From Streptomyces cellostaticus (lineage in GTDB: Bacteria > Actinomycetota > Actinomycetes > Streptomycetales > Streptomycetaceae), in NCBI RefSeq assembly GCF_001513965.1, contig NZ_KQ948038.1, positions 78,663 to 142,662 of the forward strand: DNA of 64,000 bases, given 5' to 3'. The notes beneath the pieces were generated by a model, which ran no database searches, was not told the DNA's origin, and worked only from the letters and a program-made list of their open reading frames with translations. Shown here piece after piece: positions 15,793-24,265 of the stretch. Numbering within the stretch: position 1 is the first letter of the stretch; each line of letters starts with the position of its first letter. The translations under genes were made by a program, and so were the position numbers.

Positions 15793-16896
15793 CTAGCGCA
15801 GGACGCCCTCGATGAAGTCACTGCCCAGGCGGGCCACCGCGGACAGGTCCAGCTGGTGGCGGACGTACCGGCCGCGGCGGCCGCTGGTGATCAGGCCCGC
15901 CTTCTTCAGCACCGCCAGGTGCCGGGATATCTCGGGGGCGGACATGCCGTGCGCGTCCGCCAGTTCGCTCGTGGTGTGCGGGGCGCGGGCCAGATGGCGG
16001 CACAGCCGCATGCGCACCGGGTGGGCCAGCGCCTCCATACGGCGCGTGAGCTGTTCCACGGACGGCGTCTGCGGGCGGGAGTCGCTGACGGGATAGGTGA
16101 TCGTGGGCTGCCAGCCGTACCGGTGCAGGACCATCACATGCGGCCAGCCGAGGCTGGTCGGCACCAGCACCAGGCCGCCGTCGCCGGTCGCCGTGCGGCC
16201 CACCAGGAGCTTGTCCACGGTGATGAGGCCGGCCTCCTCGTCCAGCGAGATGGCACCGGAGAGCGAGGAGAGGGCCTCGCCGAGGCCCTTGCGGCGCAGC
16301 AGCTCGGTCTTGTGCCGGGCGTCCGCCGCGAGCTGGGGCTGGAGCCGGGCCCAGGTGTCGGCGAAGAAGGCCTCGTCGCAGTCGAGCATCAGCTGCCGGA
16401 ACCAGGCGCGGATGGCCGGCGGGTCCTCCAGGAGCCGACGGGTGAACCGCTCCTGGACGGCACCGCGCGCGGCGGCCAGCTCCAGGGAGCGGCGGCGCAG
16501 CTCCGGGTCCTCGAGCGGACCGGGCTCCGCGACGTCGTAGCGCAGCTGGCAGGTGAACTCCAGGGCTGCGTGGACGAACTGTTCGTCCGTCAGCTTGTCC
16601 AGCTGGTCCAGTTCCGCCGTGAGGGTGGCGCCCGGCTGCTCGCGCCCGCCGGGGATTCCGGCGAACGGCGCGAAGACGTCGGAGAACGTCATGCGCCACA
16701 GGAAGTCCGCCTCGCACAGCCGGTCGGCCAGGCCCGGGTCCAGCCGGGTCGACACGGCGGTGGCCCAGCCCTGCAACTGCGGGTGATGGCCGGGCTCGCT
16801 GAGCGCGTGCAGGGCCATCCCCAGCTCCGCCAGCGGAGAGGGCACGACGGCAACCCGCTCCGGCGGCAGCCCGGTGATGTCGATGGTCACGCTCAT
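15793..16896 (-). CDS. ArsR/SmtB-type transcriptional regulator with large N-terminal domain (DUF5937 type)
   Basis: A 367-residue protein. The N-terminal part (about residues 1-280) is an effector-like domain of the kind found in actinobacterial DUF5937 regulators, with no metal-binding Cys motif. The C-terminal winged helix is typical of ArsR: RMEALAHPVRMRLCRHLARAPHTTSELADAHGMSAPEISRHLAVLKKAGLITSGRRGRYVRHQL. The start ATG at 16896 is chosen over 16911 because the protein then begins MSVTIDITG. A perfect 33-base palindrome lies 34 bases upstream and is the obvious candidate operator, suggesting autoregulation. Confidence 0.85.
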   Translation of the reverse strand: MSVTIDITGLPPERVAVVPSPLAELGMALHALSEPGHHPQLQGWATAVSTRLDPGLADRLCEADFLWRMTFSDVFAPFAGIPGGREQPGATLTAELDQLDKLTDEQFVHAALEFTCQLRYDVAEPGPLEDPELRRRSLELAAARGAVQERFTRRLLEDPPAIRAWFRQLMLDCDEAFFADTWARLQPQLAADARHKTELLRRKGLGEALSSLSGAISLDEEAGLITVDKLLVGRTATGDGGLVLVPTSLGWPHVMVLHRYGWQPTITYPVSDSRPQTPSVEQLTRRMEALAHPVRMRLCRHLARAPHTTSELADAHGMSAPEISRHLAVLKKAGLITSGRRGRYVRHQLDLSAVARLGSDFIEGVLR

Positions 16897-16929
16897 GTCC
16901 CCATGGTGCACCCGCCCACTGACAGCCCT

Positions 16930-16962
16930 CCCGTCGATTGACGGCAGCCGTCAATCGACGGG
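16930..16962. promoter_or_regulatory. 33-nt perfect palindrome, probable operator of the ArsR-type regulator
   Basis: Two 16-base arms (16930-16945, CCCGTCGATTGACGGC, and its complement at 16947-16962) flank one central base. The inner TTGACGGC-a-GCCGTCAA is itself symmetric. It lies 34 bases upstream of the regulator start and in front of the small gene on the + strand, so it could control both. Confidence 0.75.
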
Positions 16963-17021
16963 ACATCCGCTCTGAGCAGGAGCAATCTGAGGACACCGGG
17001 GCAGCCGCGGAGCCCGATCAG

Positions 17022-17039
17022 TCACCGAGCGGTCGGTGA
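17022..17039. promoter_or_regulatory. TetR-type operator-like inverted repeat upstream of the small gene
   Basis: TCACCGA (17022-17028), a 4-base spacer GCGG, then TCGGTGA (17033-17039). The ACCGA/TCGGT core is common in TetR-family operators. It lies 31 bases before the start of the 69-residue gene. Confidence 0.5.
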
Positions 17040-17069
17040 TCAGTCCACGTCCCGAGAAGGCGATCCGCC

Positions 17070-17279
17070 ATGAGCATCACCCAGCAGTACCTCCTCGACA
17101 CCTACCGCGCTCGCCTGCACGGCGAGCCCGAGCCGCCCGCGCCGGGCCGTCACGACCTCGACGCGATGCGCGAGTTGCGCGAGTACCGGCGCTTTCGCGC
17201 GGTCCTCGCCGAGCGCCCGGCGCACGGGCGGCTACGGCAGGTCCTGGAGCGCTGGCTGCGCCCGCGCGCGCTCGGCTAG
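17070..17279 (+). CDS. Small basic protein of 69 residues, unknown
   Basis: Starts at ATG 17070 with a good ribosome binding site (GAGAAGG, 9 bases upstream). The protein MSITQQYLLDTYRARLHG... is rich in Arg (about one residue in five) and predicted helical, with no Cys pair and no membrane segment. The upstream region carries a TetR-type inverted repeat and the ArsR palindrome, so expression is probably conditional. I do not recognise a family. The good start signal and the regulated promoter are the arguments that it is a real gene. Confidence 0.6.
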   Translation: MSITQQYLLDTYRARLHGEPEPPAPGRHDLDAMRELREYRRFRAVLAERPAHGRLRQVLERWLRPRALG

Positions 17280-17297
17280 GCCTCGGCTAGGGCACGG

Positions 17298-18494
17298 CTA
17301 GGCCTTGTCCGGCAGACGGTCCACGAAGTCCCGCACGGCCGCGCGGACGTCGTCGGCCGTCCACTCCAGGCCCGAGGCACGGACGACAACCTCCGTGAAG
17401 GCCAGGCCGGGCCCTGCGGAGTCCCAGGCGTTCGCGAAGAGCATCACCGAGGTCTCCTCGCCCTGGCGCACGGCCGCCTCGGCCACCACGTCCGGTTCGT
17501 ACGGCAGCCAGACCTGGAACTCGTGGGTGTGCGGCTGCTCCGGGTGGACGCGGGCCCAGGGCACCCCGGCCGCCGCGAACCCTTCACGCAGCGCGGCGGC
17601 CACCACGCGCGCGTGACGTACGAACTCGGGCAGCCGCGGCAGCTCACGGTCCAGGCCGATGAGCGCGGACAGGGCGGTCGGGAACTGCTGGAAGATCATG
17701 CCGCCGTACCGGTGCCGCCAGGTCTTCGCCTCCTCCACCAGCGTCCTCGGGCCGGCGAGCGCGGCGCCGCCGAACCCTCCGACGGACTTGTAGAACGACA
17801 CGTAGACGCTGTCGGCCAGGCCCGCGATCTCCTCCAGGGGGCGCCCGAAGTGGTCCGTGCACTCCCACAGGCGCGCGCCGTCGAAGTGCACCACTGCGTC
17901 GCGCTCCCGCGCCGCCTCGACGACCTCGGTCAGTTCTTCCCAGGTGGGCAGCACGAAACCGGCGTCCCTGAGGGGCAGTTCCAGCATCAGCGCACCGAAG
18001 GGCTCTTCGAAGTCGCGTATCTCGGCTGCCGTGGGCTGCCGGGGCCCGCCGCCCACCCTGACCGGGCGCAGGCCGCTGACCTGGCTGAACGCCTGCCGCT
18101 CGTGCACCTCCGGGTGCGCCAGGGGATGCAGGGCAACCGTCGGGTTGCCGGTGCGGGCCGCCCAGCAGCGCAGGGCGACCTGCTGGGCCATCGTGCCCGT
18201 CGGGAAGAAGGCGGCGGCCTCCGTGCCCAGCAGCGCGGCGACCCGCTCCTCCAGGGCGGCCACGATCCGGTTGCCGTAGACGTCGGCCGGCTCGTCCAGG
18301 TCGTACACCCCGTCCCCCGCCTCCGTCAGATGCGCGAGACGTTCGCGGATCGTGGCTCCCCAGCCCCCGCGGGACAGCGTGCGCCGCGCCTGCCGCTGGG
18401 CGGCCGCGCGCCGTTCCCGCAACTGCTCCAGTGCCGGTCGTTCCCCGCCCTGCCGGGTGTCCTGCTCAGTGCCCTGTCCTGCCGTGTCAGTCAT
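17298..18494 (-). CDS. Threonine aldolase-like / beta-eliminating PLP-dependent lyase
   Basis: A 398-residue fold-type I PLP enzyme. Motifs are DVYGNRIVAALEERVAALLGTEAAAFFPTGTMAQQVALRCW at the cofactor site, VVHFDGARLWE (PLP-binding Asp) and SVYVSFYKSVGGFGGAALAG, containing the Schiff-base Lys. It matches the low-specificity L-threonine aldolase / aromatic amino acid beta-eliminating lyase superfamily. The substrate is uncertain. The start ATG at 18494 is preferred because the longer frame to 18623 would cross the divergent promoter. It diverges from the DUF2520-panC operon. Confidence 0.88.
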   Translation of the reverse strand: MTDTAGQGTEQDTRQGGERPALEQLRERRAAAQRQARRTLSRGGWGATIRERLAHLTEAGDGVYDLDEPADVYGNRIVAALEERVAALLGTEAAAFFPTGTMAQQVALRCWAARTGNPTVALHPLAHPEVHERQAFSQVSGLRPVRVGGGPRQPTAAEIRDFEEPFGALMLELPLRDAGFVLPTWEELTEVVEAARERDAVVHFDGARLWECTDHFGRPLEEIAGLADSVYVSFYKSVGGFGGAALAGPRTLVEEAKTWRHRYGGMIFQQFPTALSALIGLDRELPRLPEFVRHARVVAAALREGFAAAGVPWARVHPEQPHTHEFQVWLPYEPDVVAEAAVRQGEETSVMLFANAWDSAGPGLAFTEVVVRASGLEWTADDVRAAVRDFVDRLPDKA

Positions 18495-18676
18495 GGCGTG
18501 GATGATGCCGCGCCGCACCGGCGAGGGCACCGGGATTTCCGCGCGGCGGCCGGGCCCGCAGGCGTGGCGAAACCCACAGCCTGTGGACAACCGATCGGCG
18601 CCGAACCGAGATAGCGTTAACATGACGAGAAATCGTCCGGTACCCAGAGCGGACTGGAACGGAAGGCCGCCGTCGC

Positions 18677-19621
18677 GTGAGTACAGTCCACCAGCCAGAC
18701 CTCAAGGACCGCCCCGCGCGGCTCACTGTCGGCGTCGTCGGCGCCGGTCGGGTGGGCCCCGCCCTGGCCGCGTCCCTGCAACTCGCCGGGCATCGGCCGG
18801 TGGCCGTCTCCGGAGTCTCCGACGCCTCCCGCAGGCGCGCCGAGGCGATGCTCCCCGACGTTCCGCTGGTGCCGCCGGCCGAGGTCCTCGAGCGTGCCGA
18901 CCTCGTCCTGCTCACCGTCCCGGACGACGCCCTGCCCGGCCTGGTCACCGGCCTCGCCGAGACCGGCGCCGTACGGCCGGGACAACTGCTCGTGCACACC
19001 TCCGGACGCTACGGCGCAAAGGTCCTCGACCCCGCCCTGCGCGCGGGCGCGCTGCCGCTGGCCCTGCACCCGGCGATGACCTTCACCGGCACCCCCGTGG
19101 ACGTCCAGCGCCTGGCAGGCTGCTCCTTCGGCGTCACCGCGCCCGAGGAACTGCGCCTCGCCGCCGAGGCCCTGGTCATCGAGATGGGCGGCGAACCGGA
19201 GTGGATCAGCGAGGAGAACCGCCCGCTGTACCACGCGGCCCTCGCCCTCGGCGCCAACCACCTCGTGACCCTGGTCGCCCAGTCCATGGAGCTGCTGCGC
19301 ACGGCAGGCGTGGCGGCCCCCGACCGGATGCTCGGCCCGCTGCTCGGCGCCGCCCTGGACAACGCCCTGCGCTCGGGCGACGCGGCGCTCACCGGCCCCG
19401 TCGCGCGCGGGGACGCGGGCACGGTCGCCGCGCACGTCACCGAGCTGCGCAAACACGCCCCGCAGACCGTCGCGGGCTACCTGGCGATGGCCCGCGCGAC
19501 CGCCGACCGGGCCCTCGCCCACGGCCTGCTGAAGCCGGAACTCGCCGAGGACCTGCTCGGCGTGCTGGCCGACGGATCCGACGGCACCAACGGCACCAAC
19601 GGCACCGAGGGGAACGCCTGA
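18677..19621 (+). CDS. Rossmann-fold DUF2520 dehydrogenase-like protein, first gene of the pan-nad operon
   Basis: A 314-residue protein starting at GTG 18677. The N-terminal NAD(P)-binding domain begins LTVGVVGAGRVGPALAASL, followed by ADLVLLTVPDDALPG and LPLALHPAMTFTGTPVDVQRL. The all-helical C-terminal half (RPLYHAALALGANHLVTLVAQSMELL...) is the DUF2520 domain. The tail carries a short repeat (DGTNGTNGTEG). The fold is that of 6-phosphogluconate dehydrogenase-like enzymes such as ketopantoate reductase. It overlaps panC by one base (TGATG), so it is translationally coupled. The proposed pantothenate role is inference from context. Confidence 0.85.
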   Translation: MSTVHQPDLKDRPARLTVGVVGAGRVGPALAASLQLAGHRPVAVSGVSDASRRRAEAMLPDVPLVPPAEVLERADLVLLTVPDDALPGLVTGLAETGAVRPGQLLVHTSGRYGAKVLDPALRAGALPLALHPAMTFTGTPVDVQRLAGCSFGVTAPEELRLAAEALVIEMGGEPEWISEENRPLYHAALALGANHLVTLVAQSMELLRTAGVAAPDRMLGPLLGAALDNALRSGDAALTGPVARGDAGTVAAHVTELRKHAPQTVAGYLAMARATADRALAHGLLKPELAEDLLGVLADGSDGTNGTNGTEGNA

Positions 19622-20622
19622 TGACCACCGCCCTGCTGAGCACCGCCGAAGAGCTGCACGCACGCGTGCGCCACGGCCGCCGTGCCGTCGTGATGACCAT
19701 GGGCGCCCTGCACGAAGGCCACGCCACGCTGATCCGCAGCGCGCGCGAGATCGCCGGCCCAGGCGGCGAGGTCGTCGTCACCGTCTTCGTCAATCCGCTG
19801 CAGTTCGGCGCCGGCGAGGACCTGGACCGCTACCCGCGCACCCTCGAGGCCGACCTGAAGCTCGCCGAGCAGGCGGGCGCCGACGCCGTGTTCGCGCCCG
19901 CCGTGGACGAGGTCTACCCCGGTGGCGAACCCCAGGTGCGGATCACCGCGGGCCCCATGGGCGAGCGCCTGGAGGGCGCCTCGCGGCCCGGCCACTTTGA
20001 CGGCATGCTCACCGTCGTCGCCAAGCTGCTGCACCTCACCCGCCCCGACGCGGCCCTGTTCGGCCAGAAGGACGCCCAGCAGCTGGCCCTGATCCGGCGC
20101 ATGGTGCGGGACCTGAACTTCGGCGTCGAGATCGTCGCCGTACCGACCGTGCGCGAGGAGGACGGGCTCGCCCTCTCCAGCCGCAACCGCTACCTCTCGC
20201 CCGACGAGCGCCGCAGCGCACTCGCCCTGTCCCGCGCCCTGTTCGCCGGCCGCGACCGGCACGCCGCGCAGGAGGCGCTGCGCGCGCGGGCCCGTGAAGT
20301 GCCCTCCACGCACGCGCGTGCCGAGGCGCTGAGCGCCATAGGCGAGTCCCGCGCGGCGGCCGACGCACACGCCGTGGCCACGGCCGCGCCCGGCGGCCCG
20401 GCGGCCGTCCGTGCGGCCGCCCGCCAAGTCCTGGACGAGGCAGCCCGCGTCGACCCGCCGCTGCGGCTGGACTACCTCGCCCTGGTGGACCCGTCCGACT
20501 TCACCGAGATCGGCGACGGCTTCACCGGTGAAGCCGTCCTCGCCGTCGCCGCCCGGGTCGGCACCACCCGGCTGATCGACAACCTCCCTCTCACCTTCGG
20601 ATCCCTCGGAGCCGCCTCGTGA
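19621..20622 (+). CDS. panC: Pantothenate synthetase PanC
   Basis: It ligates pantoate and beta-alanine using ATP. A 333-residue protein, longer than the usual roughly 285 owing to an Ala/Arg-rich insertion around residues 220-265. Signatures are VMTMGALHEGHATLIRSAR (the HxGH nucleotide motif), VFVNPLQFGAGEDLDRYPR, RPGHFDGMLTVVAKLL, FGQKDAQQ, REEDGLALSSRNRYL and LDYLALVD. It overlaps the upstream DUF2520 gene and the nadB start (GTGA), so it sits in a tightly coupled operon for CoA and NAD synthesis. Confidence 0.96.
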   Translation: MTTALLSTAEELHARVRHGRRAVVMTMGALHEGHATLIRSAREIAGPGGEVVVTVFVNPLQFGAGEDLDRYPRTLEADLKLAEQAGADAVFAPAVDEVYPGGEPQVRITAGPMGERLEGASRPGHFDGMLTVVAKLLHLTRPDAALFGQKDAQQLALIRRMVRDLNFGVEIVAVPTVREEDGLALSSRNRYLSPDERRSALALSRALFAGRDRHAAQEALRARAREVPSTHARAEALSAIGESRAAADAHAVATAAPGGPAAVRAAARQVLDEAARVDPPLRLDYLALVDPSDFTEIGDGFTGEAVLAVAARVGTTRLIDNLPLTFGSLGAAS

Positions 20623-22340
20623 CCAGCACAGGCATACGACTGCACGCACCCGCCCCCGGGTGGTCCATCTCCGCGGACGTGGTCATCGTCGGTTCCGGCG
20701 TGGCCGGCCTGACCGCCGCCCTCCGCTGCGAGGCGGCAGGCCTGACGACGGTCGTGGTCACCAAGGCACGCCTGGACGACGGCTCCACCCGCTGGGCGCA
20801 GGGCGGCGTCGCGGCCGCCCTCGGCGAGGGCGACACCCCCGAACAGCACCTCGAGGACACCCTGGTGGCGGGCGCGGGCCTGTGCGACGAGGAGGCCGTA
20901 CGGATCCTCGTCACCGAGGGACCCGACGCCGTACGGAGGCTGATCTCCACCGGCGCCCACTTCGACACCGACGACGAGGGCGGCATCCACCTCACCCGCG
21001 AGGGCGGCCACCACCGGCGCCGGATCGCGCACGCGGGCGGCGACGCGACCGGCGCGGAGGTCTCCCGGGCGCTCGTGGAGGCCGTCCACGCGCGTGGGCT
21101 GCACACGATCGAGAACGCGCTCGTGCTGGACCTGCTGACCGACGCCGACGGCCGCACGGCGGGCGTCACCCTGCACGTGATGGGCGAGGGCCAGCACGAC
21201 GGCGTGGGCGCCGTGCACGCCCCCGCGGTCGTCCTCGCGACCGGCGGCATGGGCCAGGTGTTCTCCGCGACCACCAACCCGTCCGTGGCCACCGGCGACG
21301 GCGTGGCGCTGGCGCTGCGCGCGGGCGCCGAGGTGAGTGACCTGGAGTTCGTCCAGTTCCACCCGACCGTGCTCTTCCTCGGCCCGGACGCCGAAGGCCA
21401 GCAGCCGCTGGTCTCCGAGGCGGTGCGCGGCGAGGGCGCCCACCTGGTCGACGGGGACGGCGTGCGCTTCATGGTCGGCCAGCACGAGCTGGCGGAGCTG
21501 GCACCGCGGGACATCGTCGCCAAGGGCATCCTGCGGCGGATGCTGGAGCAGGACGCCGAGCACATGTTCCTCGACGCCCGGCACTTCGGCGCCGCCATGT
21601 GGGAGCACCGCTTCCCGACCATCCTGGCCGCCTGCCGCGCCAACGGCATCGACCCGGTCACCGAGCCCATCCCGATCGCCCCGGCCGCCCACCACGCCTC
21701 CGGAGGCGTGCGCACCGACGCGCAGGGGCGTACGACCGTCCCCGGGCTGTACGCGTGCGGCGAGGTCGCCTGCACCGGCGTGCACGGCGCGAACCGGCTC
21801 GCCTCCAACTCCCTCCTCGAAGGCCTCGTCTACGCCGAGCGGATCGCCGCCGACATCGCCTCGGCCCACGCCGGAAACGGCCTCCACGCGCGCGTGCCCG
21901 AGCCGGTCCCGCACCCCGAGAAGCCCGCCTACCCGCTGCTCGCCCCCGAGGCCCGCTTCGCCATCCAGCGGATCATGACCGAGGGCGCGGGCGTGCTCCG
22001 TTCGGCGGACGCTCTGGAGAAGGCCGCGGACCAGCTCCAGCGGCTGCACACCGAGGCCCGCGACGCCCTGGAGGAGAACGGCAAGACCGCCGAGCCCGGC
22101 GTCGACACCTGGGAGGCCACCAACCTCCTGTGCGTGGCCCGCGTCCTGGTCGCCGCAGCCCGGCTGCGCGAGGAGACCCGCGGCTGCCACTGGCGCGAGG
22201 ACCGCGCCGAGCGCGACGACACGCAGTGGCGGCGCCACATCGTGGTACGGCTCAATCCCGACCGGTCCCTGGCCGTACACACCACGGACACCGCAGACTT
22301 CCCCCCTACCCGGCAGACCCAGCGCCCCCAGGAGCAGTGA
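20619..22340 (+). CDS. nadB: L-aspartate oxidase NadB
   Basis: Flavoprotein oxidising L-aspartate to iminoaspartate, the first step of de novo NAD synthesis. A 573-residue protein. The FAD-binding motif is DVVIVGSGVAGLTAALRCEAAGL (about 15-37). Then come STRWAQGGVAAALGEGDT, the catalytic region ISTGAHFDTDDEGGIHLTREGGHHRRRIAHAGGD, and LPGLYACGEVACTGVHGANRLASNSLLEGLVYAERIA. The GTG start at 20619 overlaps the panC stop. nadC follows after four bases. nadA is not in the window. Confidence 0.95.
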   Translation: MTSTGIRLHAPAPGWSISADVVIVGSGVAGLTAALRCEAAGLTTVVVTKARLDDGSTRWAQGGVAAALGEGDTPEQHLEDTLVAGAGLCDEEAVRILVTEGPDAVRRLISTGAHFDTDDEGGIHLTREGGHHRRRIAHAGGDATGAEVSRALVEAVHARGLHTIENALVLDLLTDADGRTAGVTLHVMGEGQHDGVGAVHAPAVVLATGGMGQVFSATTNPSVATGDGVALALRAGAEVSDLEFVQFHPTVLFLGPDAEGQQPLVSEAVRGEGAHLVDGDGVRFMVGQHELAELAPRDIVAKGILRRMLEQDAEHMFLDARHFGAAMWEHRFPTILAACRANGIDPVTEPIPIAPAAHHASGGVRTDAQGRTTVPGLYACGEVACTGVHGANRLASNSLLEGLVYAERIAADIASAHAGNGLHARVPEPVPHPEKPAYPLLAPEARFAIQRIMTEGAGVLRSADALEKAADQLQRLHTEARDALEENGKTAEPGVDTWEATNLLCVARVLVAAARLREETRGCHWREDRAERDDTQWRRHIVVRLNPDRSLAVHTTDTADFPPTRQTQRPQEQ

Positions 22341-22344
22341 ACAA

Positions 22345-23322
22345 GTGAGCACCGACGACCTTCCCCTCGCCCCGACCGGCGGCTGCGGTGACGGCTGCGC
22401 CTGCGGCGCCGAGGGTGACGAGGAGTACCTGGAGAGCGGCCTCGACCCCGCGCTCGCCGAGCTGCTGGCCGCTGCGGGGCTCGACCCCATCGAGGTCGAG
22501 GACATCGCCAACGTCGCCATCCAGGAGGACCTGGCCGGCGGCGTGGACGTGACGACCGTCGCGACCATCCCCGAGGAGGCGGTGGCCACCGGCGACTTCG
22601 CCGCGCGTGAGGCCGGCGTGGTGGCCGGACTCAGGGTCGCCGAGGCCGTGCTCTCCGTGGTCTGCACGGACGAGTTCGAGGTCGAGCGGCACGTCGAGGA
22701 CGGCGACCGCGTCGAGGCCGGGCAGAAGCTGCTCTCGGTCACCACGCGCACGCGTGACCTGCTCACCGCCGAGCGCAGCGCCCTCAACATCCTGTGCCGT
22801 CTGTCCGGTATCGCGACCGCCACGCGCGCGTGGGCGGACGCGCTGGAGGGCACCAAGGCACACGTGCGGGACACCCGCAAGACGACGCCGGGGCTGCGGT
22901 CTCTGGAGAAGTTCGCCGTGCGCTGCGGCGGGGGCGTCAACCACCGCATGTCGCTCTCCGACGCGGCCCTGGTGAAGGACAACCACGTGGTCGCCGCCGG
23001 CGGCGTCGCACAGGCCTTCAAGGCCGTCCGGGAGAACTTCCCCGAGGTGCCGATCGAGGTCGAGGTCGACACCCTGCACCAGCTGCGCGAGGTCGTCGAC
23101 GCGGGCGCCGACCTGATCCTGCTGGACAACTTCACGCCCGACGAGTGCGCGGAGGCCGTCGGGATCGTCGGCGGACGGGCGCTGCTGGAGGCCTCCGGCC
23201 GGCTCACGCTCGACACCGCGCGCATCTACGCCGACACCGGCGTGGACTTCCTGGCCGTCGGCGCCCTCACCCACTCCTCGCCGATCCTCGACATCGGCCT
23301 GGACCTGCGCGAGGCGGAGTAA
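22345..23322 (+). CDS. nadC: Nicotinate-nucleotide pyrophosphorylase (quinolinate phosphoribosyltransferase) NadC
   Basis: It converts quinolinate and PRPP to nicotinate mononucleotide. A 325-residue protein. An unusual N-terminal extension precedes the fold and holds a Cys cluster, GGCGDGCACGAEGDE (about residues 12-26). Core motifs are EDLAGGVDVTT, ERSALNILCRLSGIATATRAW, DTRKTTPGLRSLEKFAVRCGGGVNHRM, KDNHVVAAGG, VEVDTLHQLREVVDAGADLILLDN and VDFLAVGALTHS. The GTG start at 22345 lies four bases after the nadB stop. The Cys-rich extension is worth noting; it may be actinobacterial and structural. Confidence 0.95.
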   Translation: MSTDDLPLAPTGGCGDGCACGAEGDEEYLESGLDPALAELLAAAGLDPIEVEDIANVAIQEDLAGGVDVTTVATIPEEAVATGDFAAREAGVVAGLRVAEAVLSVVCTDEFEVERHVEDGDRVEAGQKLLSVTTRTRDLLTAERSALNILCRLSGIATATRAWADALEGTKAHVRDTRKTTPGLRSLEKFAVRCGGGVNHRMSLSDAALVKDNHVVAAGGVAQAFKAVRENFPEVPIEVEVDTLHQLREVVDAGADLILLDNFTPDECAEAVGIVGGRALLEASGRLTLDTARIYADTGVDFLAVGALTHSSPILDIGLDLREAE

Positions 23323-23327
23323 CGGCC

Positions 23328-24125
23328 ATGCTGCTCACGATCGACGTCGGTAACACGCACACCGTGCTCGGCCTGTTCGACGGCGAGGACATCGTCGAGC
23401 ACTGGCGCATCTCCACGGACGCGCGCCGCACGGCGGACGAGCTGGCGGTGCTGCTGCAGGGCCTGATGGGCATGCACCCGCTGCTCGGCGAGGAGCTGGG
23501 CGACGGCATCGACGGCATCGCGATCTGCGCGACCGTGCCGTCGGTGCTGCACGAGCTGCGCGAGGTCACCCGGCGGTACTACGGCGATGTGCCGGCCGTC
23601 CTGGTCGAGCCGGGCGTGAAGACCGGCGTGCCGATCCTCACCGACAACCCCAAGGAGGTCGGGGCGGACCGGATCATCAACGCGGTGGCCGCCGTCGAGC
23701 TGTACGGCGGTCCGGCGATCGTCGTGGACTTCGGTACGGCGACGACGTTCGACGCGGTCTCCGCGCGCGGGGAGTACGTCGGCGGGGTCATCGCGCCCGG
23801 TATCGAGATCTCCGTGGAGGCGCTCGGCGTCAAGGGTGCGCAGCTGCGCAAGATCGAGGTGGCCCGGCCGCGCAGTGTGATCGGCAAGAACACGGTGGAG
23901 GCCATGCAGGCGGGCATCGTGTACGGGTTCGCCGGGCAGGTCGACGGAGTCGTCAGCAGGATGGCGCGGGAGCTGGCCGACGATCCGGACGACGTGACGG
24001 TGATCGCCACGGGCGGTCTCGCGCCGATGGTGCTGGGGGAGTCCTCGGTGATCGACGAGCACCAGCCGTGGCTGACGCTGATCGGGCTGCGCCTGGTGTA
24101 CGAGCGGAACGTGTCGCGCATGTGA
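23328..24125 (+). CDS. coaX: Type III pantothenate kinase CoaX
   Basis: It phosphorylates pantothenate, the first committed CoA step. A 265-residue protein. Motifs of the ASKHA fold are MLLTIDVGNTHTVLGLFDG, VGADRIINAVAAVELYG, VVDFGTATTFDAVSARGEYVGGVIAPGI and VIATGGLAPMV. It is the last gene of the DUF2520-panC-nadB-nadC-coaX operon, five bases after nadC. A perfect hairpin terminator follows. The operon therefore joins pantothenate/CoA and NAD synthesis. Confidence 0.94.
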   Translation: MLLTIDVGNTHTVLGLFDGEDIVEHWRISTDARRTADELAVLLQGLMGMHPLLGEELGDGIDGIAICATVPSVLHELREVTRRYYGDVPAVLVEPGVKTGVPILTDNPKEVGADRIINAVAAVELYGGPAIVVDFGTATTFDAVSARGEYVGGVIAPGIEISVEALGVKGAQLRKIEVARPRSVIGKNTVEAMQAGIVYGFAGQVDGVVSRMARELADDPDDVTVIATGGLAPMVLGESSVIDEHQPWLTLIGLRLVYERNVSRM

Positions 24126-24129
24126 GGGG

Positions 24130-24153
24130 ACCGGCGCCCGCGCGGGCGCCGGT
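24130..24153 (+). terminator. Terminator after coaX
   Basis: A perfect 24-base palindrome (12-base arms starting ACCGGCGCCCGC) is followed by TTTTCG, five bases after the coaX stop. Confidence 0.75.
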
Positions 24154-24265
24154 TTTCGCTGTCGCCGCGCGCGTGTGGCCCCGGTCGAGGGAAACCCGGA
24201 AACGACACGCGACGACACAACATTCCGATCCGTAACTTTTGTCCGATTAGCGGTAGCGTCGCCGC

